Shown: piece after piece, positions 8,937 through 18,575 of the stretch
Position numbering within the stretch: position 1 is the first letter of the stretch
Layout of the letters: each line of letters opens with the position of its first letter
DNA from: Melioribacteraceae bacterium
GTDB taxonomy: Bacteria > Bacteroidota > Ignavibacteria > Ignavibacteriales > Melioribacteraceae
NCBI GenBank assembly: GCA_021739765.1
Contig: JAIPBD010000014.1
Coordinates: forward strand, 1 to 64,000
Length of the DNA stretch: 64,000 nucleotides
Reading direction: 5' to 3'
The notes under the pieces: generated by a model
Seen by the model: only the letters and a program-made list of their open reading frames with translations
What the model was told of the DNA's origin: nothing
Database searches by the model: none
Translations under genes and position numbers: made by a program

Positions 8937-10784
8937 TCAGTATGCCAAAATTTTAGTAGATAAATTTTCCTTTACATCAAGATTCATTTTCCGGCGAATA
9001 CTATTTCTGGTGTTTTCAATTGTGCTTACACTTCGGTTAGTTAGTTGAGCAATTTCTTTGGTGTTCATATTTAATCTGATGAAGGATATCACCTTTAGTT
9101 CAGTTGTGGTAAGATTGGGGAATTCTTGAATGAGTTTTGAATAAAGATCACCATGAGTTTCTTTGAACCGTAATTCAAACTCATTCCAAATTTCCGAATT
9201 CTCTTTAGATGAATCTAAATTTCTAATAATTTTCTTCAATTCCTTGTTTTTATCCAAATCGGTGTTTATTACTATATTTTCCAGTTTTAATTTTAGCAGC
9301 TCATTGTTATCCTCTAACTGAGCAACATTAATCGCTTTATGAATTAGTGACTGGTTTTTAATTTGAAGTTCAAGTTGTAACTTTTCCTCATTTAGTTGAA
9401 TTGATTTGTTTTTCTGACTGATCAATTTCGATCTCAGATAAAGCCAGAGGGCGAGGGCAAATAATAATAACACACCAACTATCAGATAAAGAATATATAA
9501 CCCTTGGCTATTTGTAATAGACTCCAATTTTAGAATTGAATTTTCCTTTAATGCGGTTTCATATTTAGTTTCAATTTCGAGAATTTTTTCTGCTTTCTCG
9601 CTCGTCATCAAACTATCGCTAATTACCTTTTGTTTTTTAAGGAAAGAAAGTGCTTCTTTGAAGTTATTGTGTTTTTCGTGAACCTCACTGTAAATTGAAT
9701 AAATCATTGATTTTTCCCAAACCAAATTCAGTTTTTCAGCATAGTGAAGCGAACTATCCAAACTTGTTAATGCTTGAGAATAATTACCCAGGTGGGAATA
9801 TGTTTGTCCCAGATTTACAAAAACAAATACATAACCGAAAACTATATTTGCTTCCCGACAGACTTCGAGTGATTTCTGATAATATTTTAGTGCTTCGGTA
9901 AAATCGTCTTTTGCTAAATAAACACTGGCAATATTCGAATATCCTTGAGCATAATAATATTCGGGATTCTCTAACTTTTTCGAATTTTCCAAACCTTTTT
10001 GATAATAAATAAGCGCCAGATCTAAAGAATCCAAATTTTTATAAGTAACTCCCAAATTTATATAATTCATTGTAAGAGCATTTTGATCTTGATTTTTTTC
10101 ATTCAACCGGATTGCCATTTTATAAAAACCAATCGCTTTTGAATGAAGGTTTAATGAACAATTTCTCGCTGCGATGTTATTGTAAGTAAGCGCTAAACTT
10201 TTCTCATCACCATATTTTGAAAATATTCTTGCTGCTTTTACAGCTTCTTCGATTGAGCGTGTATAATCACCTCTTTTGCTGTAAACTCCGGCTCTGGTAT
10301 TTACAATTTTGGCAAAAGTTAGATTTTCAACTCCTTTTAATAAAATTTCCGCCCTATCTAAAAATATCTTGGCCGAATCATATTCGCTCCGCTCGTAATA
10401 AATTACTCCTTTAGCCATTTCAACCTTTGCAAGGGTTGAATCATCATTTACTTTCCCACCGGTTTTTTCTAAAATTTTAATCGCTTCAGAGAATTTATTT
10501 TGTGTATTTAGCAAATAGGCAAATAAAATATTTGCATCAACAAGTCCCTTTTTATACCCAAGTTCTTCTGCGACAGATATTACTTCAGTTAGGTATTCCT
10601 TAGCAGAAGTTGTTTCAGTATCAATTATTTGCTCAACCAGCAGATTCATTCCGTCCACCCACTTATCATCCTTTTCCACTTGTGAGGACAAATCTTCAAT
10701 GGTAATATCTTCAGATTGGGCACGAAATGAATTGTTGATTACAAAAAGGAGTGAGGTGAGTATTAAAATGTACTGTCTATTCAT
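8937..10784 (-). CDS. Membrane-anchored TPR protein with C-terminal LuxR-type HTH
   Basis: Layout: signal peptide (about 1-22), a run of about eight tetratricopeptide repeats (roughly 50-390, e.g. ALTYNNIAARNCSLNLHSKA and NYINLGVTYKNL), and one membrane helix near 430-450 (LYILYLIVGVLLLFALALWL). A charged coiled coil (about 455-520) is followed by a LuxR/GerE-like helix-turn-helix at the end (ELKVISFIR, EIAQLTNRSVSTIENTR). This arrangement is common in Bacteroidota regulators, where the periplasmic TPR part is thought to sense a partner and the cytoplasmic HTH binds DNA. The target is unknown; the neighbouring sorted-protein genes are candidates by position only. A broken duplicate of its 3' end lies just downstream. 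Confidence 0.85.
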   Translation of the reverse strand: MNRQYILILTSLLFVINNSFRAQSEDITIEDLSSQVEKDDKWVDGMNLLVEQIIDTETTSAKEYLTEVISVAEELGYKKGLVDANILFAYLLNTQNKFSEAIKILEKTGGKVNDDSTLAKVEMAKGVIYYERSEYDSAKIFLDRAEILLKGVENLTFAKIVNTRAGVYSKRGDYTRSIEEAVKAARIFSKYGDEKSLALTYNNIAARNCSLNLHSKAIGFYKMAIRLNEKNQDQNALTMNYINLGVTYKNLDSLDLALIYYQKGLENSKKLENPEYYYAQGYSNIASVYLAKDDFTEALKYYQKSLEVCREANIVFGYVFVFVNLGQTYSHLGNYSQALTSLDSSLHYAEKLNLVWEKSMIYSIYSEVHEKHNNFKEALSFLKKQKVISDSLMTSEKAEKILEIETKYETALKENSILKLESITNSQGLYILYLIVGVLLLFALALWLYLRSKLISQKNKSIQLNEEKLQLELQIKNQSLIHKAINVAQLEDNNELLKLKLENIVINTDLDKNKELKKIIRNLDSSKENSEIWNEFELRFKETHGDLYSKLIQEFPNLTTTELKVISFIRLNMNTKEIAQLTNRSVSTIENTRNSIRRKMNLDVKENLSTKILAY

Positions 10785-10934
10785 TTTACTAAATCATATT
10801 TATATGAATAAAGTTACAAATAATTTTTTTCAATTAGGAAACACGGGAAATAAAAAAATTCGCCATTTATGGGTTATCTCAATTTCGCAAATGTTGGGCT
10901 TTAGATTAATCCGTCAGCTTTTTTATTGAGTAAA

Positions 10935-11075
10935 TTAAAACTTCGTAGTGATGTCTGCCCAGACTGATACCTGTCTGCCGGTGAGGCATGGTCTGGAGTA
11001 CATGCTTTTTCAATCCAGAAAGGAATAAGATTGTGGTGTGTTTGTGGCCTTTAACAAATCCAATTTACTCCCGGA
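10935..11075 (-). pseudogene. Relic of a type IX-sorted protein gene
   Basis: Two short blocks match the paralogues at DNA level. Bases 10940-10996 match the sorting-tail stretch, including the palindromic element. Bases 11015-11070 match the segment coding for ENIGFVEGHGTTNSPQSYSFVDT in the gene at 4526. The DNA between them is deleted and no reading frame survives. It is a decayed, internally deleted copy on the minus strand. Confidence 0.7.
10953..10995. repeat. Palindromic element, copy B, in a gene relic
   Basis: Same 43-nt element as at 1415 and 19697, with one stem change (CTGTCT for CTGCCT). Its position within the relic equals its position in the intact GH3 tails, so the parent gene already carried the element before decay. 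Confidence 0.75.
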
Positions 11076-11460
11076 ATAATAATTATTCCGTAGATATTTG
11101 AACTTCATTAAGAGTCATACTTTTCACTCATTTACTAGACATCACAAAGAACCATTTTGGCAAGAACAACAGTTCCACATTCGTTGTAAACACTACAAAC
11201 AATTATCTTGCTAATCATCTTTTTATTGAGGATGTTATCAGACAACAAAAGAGATCGCTGTGTCGGTTAATCTCGATAACACCTACATTTCCCCTACTTT
11301 TTCCAATAATCTAAGTCACCAATTAGAACTTCAACGGCTCGCGGATATACAGTAAAATCACTCTTTTAACGGATTTAATCCGTTTTAGAGTGAATGCTAT
11401 TTCCCAGGTTCCAGACTCATTCGTGCAAAATTTTATGAAGTTTTAATTAGAGGTGTCAAA
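11076..11460. other. Intergenic region upstream of the sorted propeller-like gene
   Basis: No gene recognised. It may contain further decayed sequence from the relic at 10935. An imperfect inverted repeat (TCACTCTTTTAACGGAT / ATCCGTTTTAGAGTGA) spans 11358-11392. It could be a terminator for the divergent side or an operator for the gene at 11461. No T-tract follows it. Confidence 0.45.
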
Positions 11461-12846
11461 GTGAAAACTACATTTACAATCTTACTCCTATTACAATCAT
11501 TCATGGTGAATCTACAAGCCGGATCAATTTCAGGCAACGTTTCGTACTCGGGAAACTCAACAGGCACAATTATAGTAGCCGCATTTACAAGTTATTCCTT
11601 TCAAACTGACCCAACCTCAGTAGTTACTTTAGATGGCCCTGGGGAATATAGATTGAATGATCTCGCAGATGGAAAGTATTATATTCTGTCGCTTCTAGCA
11701 AAAGATCTAAATTTTATAAAAGCAACCGATCCTTTTGGATTTTATGGTCTCTCAGAAAAACCGGATAGCATTCTAGTTCAAAACAACGATGTAAAAAATA
11801 TTAATTTTGTTTTGTATGATTGTACCGTAGAAAATCCGAATCCGTTTGCACAAGAATGGAAAGAGCCCGATTTAAGAATTAGTCTACCTAATTCAACAAT
11901 GAATGGAAGAGATCCATCACTCGCCTACGATGGAACTTATCTCTATTTGTGCAAGCACGATTCCATTAATTCCTCCGGTGAAAAAATTTACAAAATAAAT
12001 CCTGAGACCGGAAATGTTGCTGAAACAATATTTCTGAATTTAGAATCATCGCTGAATAGAATTTGTTGGATTGACCAATTGATATTTATGAACGGACAAT
12101 TTTGGATTAAAGGAGGATTCGGAACTCTCCCCCAGGTCGGGACACCCGGAATATTTAAAGCTGATCTTTATAGCGGTACATCTTCCCCTCAAATGGTTTT
12201 TCCCGATTCAGTTTATCGTTCTGTAAAAATGACGACTGACGGAGAAAACATTTTCTTAAGTATGGACTCCTCCGGTACGACTAAAATTGTAAAATTTAAT
12301 CCAAACAGTACTTTAACTATTCCATCAATCCCTTTTATTAATCTGGATAATCGAGTTCGACAAATGACATATGGCGATGGCTATTTGTGGGTTGGAATTG
12401 ACAAAATCAACAAATTTGATCCCACAACAGGAGATTTCCTCGGTTCCATTGATCTTCCCGGATTTGCCGCTGAAATTTATTTCGATAATAAATTTTGGTG
12501 TTATAATGAAGAGAGCAATAGTATCCTCGTCTACAATGCAAATGTTACAGGATTGGAAGAAGTTGTATTCCCCACAACCCTGACGCTATCTCAAAACTAT
12601 CCGAATCCTTTTAATCCAATTACAACAATCAGATACACCATCCCCAAAAATTTAGAGAAAACTCATGTAATTTTGAAAATATTTGATATTCTCGGAAGAG
12701 AGGTTCAAAATTTGGTGAGCGAAAAACAATCCGGTGGAGAATATGAAGTTCTGTTCAATGCGAATGGTTTGCCTTCAGGAATTTATTTATACAGACTATA
12801 CGCCGGTGATTTTACCGAAACCAAAAAATTGATTCTATTAAAATAA
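11461..12846 (+). CDS. Secreted protein with propeller-like repeats and type IX sorting domain
   Basis: The GTG start follows AGAGG and opens a signal peptide (cleavage after LQA, about residue 20). An early beta-sandwich of the prealbumin or carboxypeptidase-regulatory type (SISGNVSYSGNSTGTI, GEYRLNDLADGKYYIL) covers about 20-110. A central part of about 220 residues has weak propeller-like repeats (DPSLAYDGTYLYL, KMTTDGENIFLS, MTYGDGYLWVGIDKINKF). The end is a Por tail ([24 protein letters not shown]). This tail is clearly diverged from the near-identical tails of its neighbours and lacks inserts. No enzymatic motif seen; role unknown. Confidence 0.8.
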   Translation: MKTTFTILLLLQSFMVNLQAGSISGNVSYSGNSTGTIIVAAFTSYSFQTDPTSVVTLDGPGEYRLNDLADGKYYILSLLAKDLNFIKATDPFGFYGLSEKPDSILVQNNDVKNINFVLYDCTVENPNPFAQEWKEPDLRISLPNSTMNGRDPSLAYDGTYLYLCKHDSINSSGEKIYKINPETGNVAETIFLNLESSLNRICWIDQLIFMNGQFWIKGGFGTLPQVGTPGIFKADLYSGTSSPQMVFPDSVYRSVKMTTDGENIFLSMDSSGTTKIVKFNPNSTLTIPSIPFINLDNRVRQMTYGDGYLWVGIDKINKFDPTTGDFLGSIDLPGFAAEIYFDNKFWCYNEESNSILVYNANVTGLEEVVFPTTLTLSQNYPNPFNPITTIRYTIPKNLEKTHVILKIFDILGREVQNLVSEKQSGGEYEVLFNANGLPSGIYLYRLYAGDFTETKKLILLK

Positions 12847-12900
12847 TCACTGAAATAAATTCATTATGTTTAAGAATAAAAATAGAACCCCGAGTTAAAA

Positions 12901-13401
12901 TTGTCAGAAAATTTTCAAATACGACCAAGATTTAAGTTAGAAACCGCTTTACCTCCCGAAGAGATTATAGCGAAAATTAAAACCGGTTTTTCTTTGAATA
13001 ATTCCTCCATTACCGGTTGGGTTTCCGATAGAACCGCGCATGTTGAAGTTGCCGAGCATAAAACTATTTGGTCACCACAATTAACCATTTATGCGGAAGA
13101 GATAGAAAACGGTTCTGAACTCAGATGCGTAATTGGTCCGAATTCAACAGTTTGGACGACAATCATTTTTTTCTACGCAATTCTTGGAATGAGTGCGCTT
13201 TTAGGTTTAATGTGGGGTGCATCGCAAATGACTGTAGGTCAAACACCCCTTGCATTTTGGCTGATTCCAATCGCAATAATACTTAGCAGTGGAGTTTTTT
13301 TTGGCGCCAAAGTCGGACAAAAATTGAGCGCCGGACAGATGGTTATTTTAAGGGAATTTATTATCAAGTTGAGCGGCTCAGAACCTGATGAAATCCGGTA
13401 A
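12901..13401 (+). CDS. Hypothetical protein with two membrane helices
   Basis: 166 residues from a TTG at 12901 with a poor ribosome site; no better in-frame start is visible. The N-terminal 85 residues look like a soluble beta-rich domain (LPPEEIIAKIKTGF, HKTIWSPQLTIY). Two hydrophobic helices follow (near 83-103 and 118-138, TTIIFFYAILGMSALLGLMWG and FWLIPIAIILSSGVFFGA). I do not recognise a named family. The spacing from the previous gene allows co-transcription. Confidence 0.65.
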   Translation: MSENFQIRPRFKLETALPPEEIIAKIKTGFSLNNSSITGWVSDRTAHVEVAEHKTIWSPQLTIYAEEIENGSELRCVIGPNSTVWTTIIFFYAILGMSALLGLMWGASQMTVGQTPLAFWLIPIAIILSSGVFFGAKVGQKLSAGQMVILREFIIKLSGSEPDEIR

Positions 13402-13450
13402 TTATACTTCTGACTTGATTGAAGCTTCGAAACAATACGAGTAATAAAAA

Positions 13451-13494
13451 AGTCCAACATTTCTGGCTTAAGTCTATCACCCAAATGTTGGACT
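13451..13494. terminator. Terminator-like hairpin
   Basis: AGTCCAACATTT pairs perfectly over 12 bp with AAATGTTGGACT around a 20-nt loop, between convergent genes. On the minus strand a TTTTTTAT stretch follows. Confidence 0.7.
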
Positions 13495-13507
13495 GTTGAT
13501 TCATACC

Positions 13508-13538
13508 GAAGCCCAACTTTCTTGAAAAGTTGAGCTTC
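13508..13538. terminator. Second terminator hairpin between convergent genes
   Basis: GAAGCCCAACTTT pairs with AAAGTTGAGCTTC over a short loop. It sits immediately after the stop of the FG-GAP gene and is of the same hairpin family as those at 1200 and 4490. Confidence 0.7.
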
Positions 13539-13544
13539 ATAGTT

Positions 13545-16500
13545 TTATTTCATCAAAATCATTTTGCGGGTTTGTTGGAATTCACCGGATGATAATTTGT
13601 AGAAATAAATTCCACTTGCCAATCTTGAAGCATCAAATTCAATACTATGGAAACCGGGTTCGAGTTGTTGTTTAATAAGTTCAGCAACTTGTTCGCCGAG
13701 ACCGTTAAAAATTCTTAGTGTTGTCTGTGCAGACTGATAATCAGTGGTCACAGGAATATTGAATTTTATGGTTGTGCTTGGGTTAAAGGGATTTGGGTAG
13801 TTTTGCATTAGCTCAAATTTGTCCGGTCCGGTTATAACAATCTCAACAACTTCCGAATATTCAAACTTGCCATCAAAGTCGATTTGTTTTAATCTGTATT
13901 TAACTTTTGCGGGTGATGGAGATGAGTCAACATAAGAATAACTGTGCGGTGAATTTGTGGTTCCGTGCCCTTCAACGAATCCAACATTCTCCCATTCACT
14001 TTTATCTTTTGTCTTTTTCCTTTCTACTTGAAAACCGTAGTTATTTAGTTCCGTAGCGGTTTGCCATTTCAATTGAACCGAAGATCCAATTACAACAGCA
14101 GAAAATATTGAGAGCCGGACCGGTAGAGGATTAACATCATCTTTGCCCAATGAAAACTCGCTAAATTCTGTTTGTCCGTTTAACAAAAACTTTTTGTTAA
14201 CGAAATCATTTGTCGCTAAGGACGTTATATCTGTCCACGAGCTATTGGCATCAGCTCTTTTCAACAATCGCACATTGGTTTTACCGGGTTCGTATGAATC
14301 GATACCGCCGTATTCAAACTCGAGATTGGTCGTTACACTACCGTATTCTTGGATTCCCCAAATTACATCAAATCGTCCAGTAACGGTCGCTGGCCATGTT
14401 CCGATATCCGCAGATGATAATACAATATTCCCTTCCCCTAATTGGTAAATACACAAATAACTATTGGCATCTTGCAATGATTCATTTGTTACTGTTACCC
14501 GTCGACCTAATGACCCGCATGATACCGCAGAAGTGCTAGTTGCGATAATCGAATTCGTACCTAACTCCACATGAGATAAAACCCAATTTGAAGTTTCGCC
14601 GGATAACGTCATATTCGTTAATGTTCCTTGATTGCTACCTTTCGAATCAACAGCAACGTTATTTTCACCTTCATTTAACTTCCAGTAAGAAATTAAATCG
14701 GCATATTTAGGATGACTGTTTGAAATTTCCCGGTGCATGATTTCTTGAATTTCTGTTTGTGATAGTGCGGTACTCCACAATGATACTTCATCAATCTCTC
14801 CATCAAATCCTTGGGTTTGACCAACTCTGCCGCCGATTGTAACCGGTTGTGTATTTGCGGCTATATTTCCAGAGGCACTTGCTTCATCTTTTAGAATGCC
14901 GTTGATATATATTTTCACTTTTGAGCCGTCATAAACTCCTGCAACGTGCTGCCACGTGTTAGCAACCGTCAGTACGCTTGATTCATTTGTTGAGTATCCG
15001 GAAGTCCCGTTGAAAATACGGAAATAAATTTGCTGACTCTCACCACCTGTTGTATAACCCAATAAATACGGATAACTAGTATCAGTATTCTTTATTAAGA
15101 CTTTGGCCCAGTTATTCTGCGGCCCGTCAGGATTTATCCAAGCACAAACCGTTAAAGCATCTGTTATATTATTAAATGAAGCATCATGGGGTATGGTTAT
15201 ATAATCATTATCCCCGTCAAAATTAATTGCATAATTGTTACCTGAATTAATTGACTGAGGTCTTGGGGAGCCATAAAGATATGCTTTCCCATTTTCGGGA
15301 TATCCATCGGCTCCTATGATAATATTATTAATATTATTATCAGTAACATATCCGGCATATGATACTGAGCGCCCGAAATAATTGCCGGATCCTTCCCCGG
15401 TTAAAATAACATCAGCAGTATTATTCATACTGCTGCCGCCATAATAAATATAAACCCGGCCCTGATAGTTAGAATACCTTTCTGCTCCCACAATTACATC
15501 ATCATACGAATCATTATTAAAATCACCTGCGTATGAGACTGAGCATCCGAAGTAATTATCGGATCCTTCCCCGGTCATTGTAACATCAGCAATGTTATTC
15601 ATGCTGCCGCCGCCATAATAAATATATGCTCTGCCTCTATTAGCAGAATAACAATATGCACCAACAATTACATCGTCGTATGAATCATTATTTACATCTC
15701 CGGTATTTGATATTGATCGTCCGAAATAATTACCAGTTTCTTCTCCATCCATAGTAACATCAGCAATATTATCCATACTATTACTGCCATAATAAATATA
15801 AGTACGACCTGTATTCGAAGAATATCCACGTGCGCCCACAATTACATCAGCGTATAAATCATTATTTACATCTCCGGCATTTGAGACTGCGCATCCGAAA
15901 TAATTACCACTTCCTTCCCCGGTCAAAATAACATCAAAAGTATTTTCCATACTGCTGCCGCCATAATAAATATAAGCTCTACCCGTATTAGAAGAATAAC
16001 CCCATGCTCCCACAATTACATCAGCATATGAATCATTATTTACATCCCCGGCATTTGAGACTGCGCATCCGAAATAATCACCTGTTCCTTCACCATCCAT
16101 GATTACGTCAGCATAATTATCCATATTGCTGCCTCCATAGTAGATACAAGCTCGACCCTTATTAAAATCATATCCCCTTATTCCCACAATTACATCATCA
16201 TATGAATCATTATTTACATCTCCGGCATTTGAGACTGAAGATCCGAAGAAATAACCTGTGCCTCCTCCGGTTATAATAACATCAGCAGTATTGTCCATAC
16301 TGCTGCCGCCATAATATATATAAGCCCGGCCTTTATTTGAGGAATAACCTTCTGCACCGACAATTACGTCGTCGTATGAATCATTATTTACATCCCCGGA
16401 GTATGAGACTGATATTCCAAAATAATTATCAGGGATTCCCTCTATCATTACTTCGGCATTGCTATCCATGCTACTGCTACCACAATAGATATAAGCTCTG

Positions 16501-17777
16501 CCTTGATAGGAAGAGTACCCATATGCACCGACAATTACATCATCATTTGAATCATTATTTATATCTCCGGCATATGAAACCGAGTACCCAAAAAAATCAT
16601 TGGCTCCTTCTCCGTTAATAATTACATCAGCTGTAGTATTCATACTATACCCACCATTGCCGTAATAGATATAAATCCGACCCCGATTAGAAGAATACCC
16701 ATAAGTGCCCACAATTATATCGTCGTAGGAATCATTATTTACATCCCCAGCATTTGAGACCGAGTAGCCGAAAAAATTATTACCTCCTGACGGACCATTA
16801 AACGTTCTACTAGGATAATTATTCATATTGCTCCCTCCATAATAAAGATGAACCAGACCATTACAAGAAGAAAACTCACAATTACCCACAATTACATCAT
16901 CATACGAATCATTATTGACATCTCCAGCGTATGAGACAGAAGTTCCGAAATTATCATTATTCGGAGTTACTGCTCCATATAAAGTAATATCTGAAGAAGA
17001 ATCCATATTACTACCGCCAAAATATATATACGCCGAACTTGCAAAACCTGACGTAGAATAATTAGCGTATTTACCCACAATTACATCATCATACGAATCA
17101 TTATTTACATCTCCGGCATACGACACTGAACATCCGAAAGAATTACCTCCCCCAGTTATTACAACATCAGCGATATTATCCATGCCGCCGCCGCCATAAT
17201 AGATATAGACCCGACCATTATTCCAATTATAACCACTTGCACCTACAATTACATCGTCATAAGAATCAGTATTTACATCTCCAGCGTATGAGACTGACTT
17301 TCCGAAGAATCCTCCTTGCCCGGTCATTGTTACATCAGCAATATTATCCATGCTGCTGCCGCCATAATAGATATAAACTCGGCCTTTATTAGAAGAATAC
17401 CCATAAGCACCTACAATTACATCGTCATAAGAATCATTATTTACATCTCCGGCATATGAGACTGAACATCCGAAATAATTACCTAAGTCTCCTCCCGTCA
17501 TAATAACATCAGCAGAATTATCCATACTGCTGCCGCCAAAATAGATATAGGCTCTGCCTGTCCCGGATGAATAAGCTTCTGAGCCCACAATGACATCATC
17601 ATATGAATCGTTATTTACATCTCCAGCGCTTTTTACGGATTTACCAAAGCGTTCTCCTGTATCATTAATGTTTGCCTCCACAAAACTCTGTATCAATTCT
17701 TGAGAAAGTAATGTTTGAATATTACCAAATAGAGAGAAGAGCAAAAATATTAGGATAAAGCGAATTCTCGATTTCAT
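13545..17777 (-). CDS. Giant type IX-sorted surface protein: 14 FG-GAP repeats, LamG-like domain
   Basis: 1410 residues. Signal peptide 1-26. Then 14 consecutive repeats of about 58-62 residues with the core FGxSVSYAGDVNNDSYDDVI followed by GYSSNxGRxYIYYGG; the last is degenerate (AGYVTDNNINN). DVNNDSYDD fits the calcium-binding loop of integrin-type FG-GAP propellers, so 14 units could form two seven-bladed propellers. A concanavalin A/LamG-like domain follows (FDGDNDYITIPHDASFNN, near 860-1050), then a fibronectin-like part (LKWQTATELNNYGFQVERK) and a Por tail. GGAG precedes the ATG. A lipoprotein gene lies 15 nt upstream on the same strand, suggesting an operon. Probably adhesion or glycan binding; inferred. 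Confidence 0.88.
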   Translation of the reverse strand: MKSRIRFILIFLLFSLFGNIQTLLSQELIQSFVEANINDTGERFGKSVKSAGDVNNDSYDDVIVGSEAYSSGTGRAYIYFGGSSMDNSADVIMTGGDLGNYFGCSVSYAGDVNNDSYDDVIVGAYGYSSNKGRVYIYYGGSSMDNIADVTMTGQGGFFGKSVSYAGDVNTDSYDDVIVGASGYNWNNGRVYIYYGGGGMDNIADVVITGGGNSFGCSVSYAGDVNNDSYDDVIVGKYANYSTSGFASSAYIYFGGSNMDSSSDITLYGAVTPNNDNFGTSVSYAGDVNNDSYDDVIVGNCEFSSCNGLVHLYYGGSNMNNYPSRTFNGPSGGNNFFGYSVSNAGDVNNDSYDDIIVGTYGYSSNRGRIYIYYGNGGYSMNTTADVIINGEGANDFFGYSVSYAGDINNDSNDDVIVGAYGYSSYQGRAYIYCGSSSMDSNAEVMIEGIPDNYFGISVSYSGDVNNDSYDDVIVGAEGYSSNKGRAYIYYGGSSMDNTADVIITGGGTGYFFGSSVSNAGDVNNDSYDDVIVGIRGYDFNKGRACIYYGGSNMDNYADVIMDGEGTGDYFGCAVSNAGDVNNDSYADVIVGAWGYSSNTGRAYIYYGGSSMENTFDVILTGEGSGNYFGCAVSNAGDVNNDLYADVIVGARGYSSNTGRTYIYYGSNSMDNIADVTMDGEETGNYFGRSISNTGDVNNDSYDDVIVGAYCYSANRGRAYIYYGGGSMNNIADVTMTGEGSDNYFGCSVSYAGDFNNDSYDDVIVGAERYSNYQGRVYIYYGGSSMNNTADVILTGEGSGNYFGRSVSYAGYVTDNNINNIIIGADGYPENGKAYLYGSPRPQSINSGNNYAINFDGDNDYITIPHDASFNNITDALTVCAWINPDGPQNNWAKVLIKNTDTSYPYLLGYTTGGESQQIYFRIFNGTSGYSTNESSVLTVANTWQHVAGVYDGSKVKIYINGILKDEASASGNIAANTQPVTIGGRVGQTQGFDGEIDEVSLWSTALSQTEIQEIMHREISNSHPKYADLISYWKLNEGENNVAVDSKGSNQGTLTNMTLSGETSNWVLSHVELGTNSIIATSTSAVSCGSLGRRVTVTNESLQDANSYLCIYQLGEGNIVLSSADIGTWPATVTGRFDVIWGIQEYGSVTTNLEFEYGGIDSYEPGKTNVRLLKRADANSSWTDITSLATNDFVNKKFLLNGQTEFSEFSLGKDDVNPLPVRLSIFSAVVIGSSVQLKWQTATELNNYGFQVERKKTKDKSEWENVGFVEGHGTTNSPHSYSYVDSSPSPAKVKYRLKQIDFDGKFEYSEVVEIVITGPDKFELMQNYPNPFNPSTTIKFNIPVTTDYQSAQTTLRIFNGLGEQVAELIKQQLEPGFHSIEFDASRLASGIYFYKLSSGEFQQTRKMILMK
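15250..17650. repeat. Tandem array of about 175-nt FG-GAP coding repeats
   Basis: Units are strongly similar at the base level, for example recurrent ATTACATCATCATATGAATCATTA-like and CTGCTGCCGCCATAATA-like blocks. This points to recent repeat amplification or ongoing exchange between units rather than old divergence. Confidence 0.8.
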
Positions 17778-17792
17778 TTTTACTCCGCCATA

Positions 17793-18575
17793 TCAATTAT
17801 AATAAATTGTAAATTCTAACCAGAGATTTGAAGCATGGATGTTTTCTTCTTGCGTTTCAACTCTTTTCTTCCTTAAACCCCACTCCGCTAACAGCCCGGT
17901 TTCCAACCCATAAAGAAGATTACTTTTTAAGTAAATCACGTCCGGGACAATTAACTCTTGTGCGCCAAAGTAAACCAACTCATCACGTGAGATTGTTTGT
18001 TCATAGAGACAAAAATCGTCTTCAACATCATCGACAAATATTTTTCCCTCTTCCTTGAGCCGAATAACCGATTTTGTTTTCACACCCTTATCAAACTCAT
18101 TTTTATCTTCGTTCCATTTTTGCATAAGTGAGGTGGTTGAATCGATCGGCGTGTTTATATCCGACACAACAACAAGCGGGGGCGTGAATTTCGTATAATT
18201 TTTTACGAGGCCGGAAACAAAATAGCCGGTGAGATAGACGGAATTATTCTCGAATAAATATATTTCTTTTACATTGTGATTTCGGCTATTTGTAACAAGT
18301 TGATCAAATTTTCCGAACAAATTGTCGTGATAGTCTTTTGGCAGCGATTGATATCGAATTGTATCGGTTCTAATTCTAAGTGAGTCATGAGGGATATAAA
18401 TTTTCCCTATTCCATCCAGAAGTGTAAATATTCTCGAAGTATCTTCAAGTTGTAATTCATATACATCTGCACGCAATTCCGTGCCATTGGGTGCTCTAAG
18501 TTTATTATGATCAGAGCAGGCAGAAAACAACAGAACCAACTCAAGAATTGTCAAGAAACAGATATTCTTTAACAC
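17793..18575 (-). CDS. Hypothetical lipoprotein
   Basis: 260 residues from a GTG start. A lipobox-type signal (LLFSAC) places the lipidated cysteine at residue 20. The rest is soluble with no motif I recognise. It is rich in Asp/Thr and has a segment around IPHDSLRIRTDTIRY. It ends 15 nt before the giant FG-GAP gene on the same strand, so the two are probably one transcript. Membrane-anchored partner of that protein is a guess from position. Confidence 0.7.
   Translation of the reverse strand: MLKNICFLTILELVLLFSACSDHNKLRAPNGTELRADVYELQLEDTSRIFTLLDGIGKIYIPHDSLRIRTDTIRYQSLPKDYHDNLFGKFDQLVTNSRNHNVKEIYLFENNSVYLTGYFVSGLVKNYTKFTPPLVVVSDINTPIDSTTSLMQKWNEDKNEFDKGVKTKSVIRLKEEGKIFVDDVEDDFCLYEQTISRDELVYFGAQELIVPDVIYLKSNLLYGLETGLLAEWGLRKKRVETQEENIHASNLWLEFTIYYN

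Noticed and set aside
10799-10929. Small plus-strand frame upstream of the TPR-LuxR gene
   Set aside because: No ribosome site, no homology-like content, and it overlaps the region expected to hold the TPR gene promoter.
14143-14448. Plus-strand frame of about 100 codons inside the giant FG-GAP gene
   Set aside because: It is an antisense shadow of a well-supported coding region, with no ribosome site or recognisable content. The same holds for the many frames opposite metH, tex and the GH3 genes.
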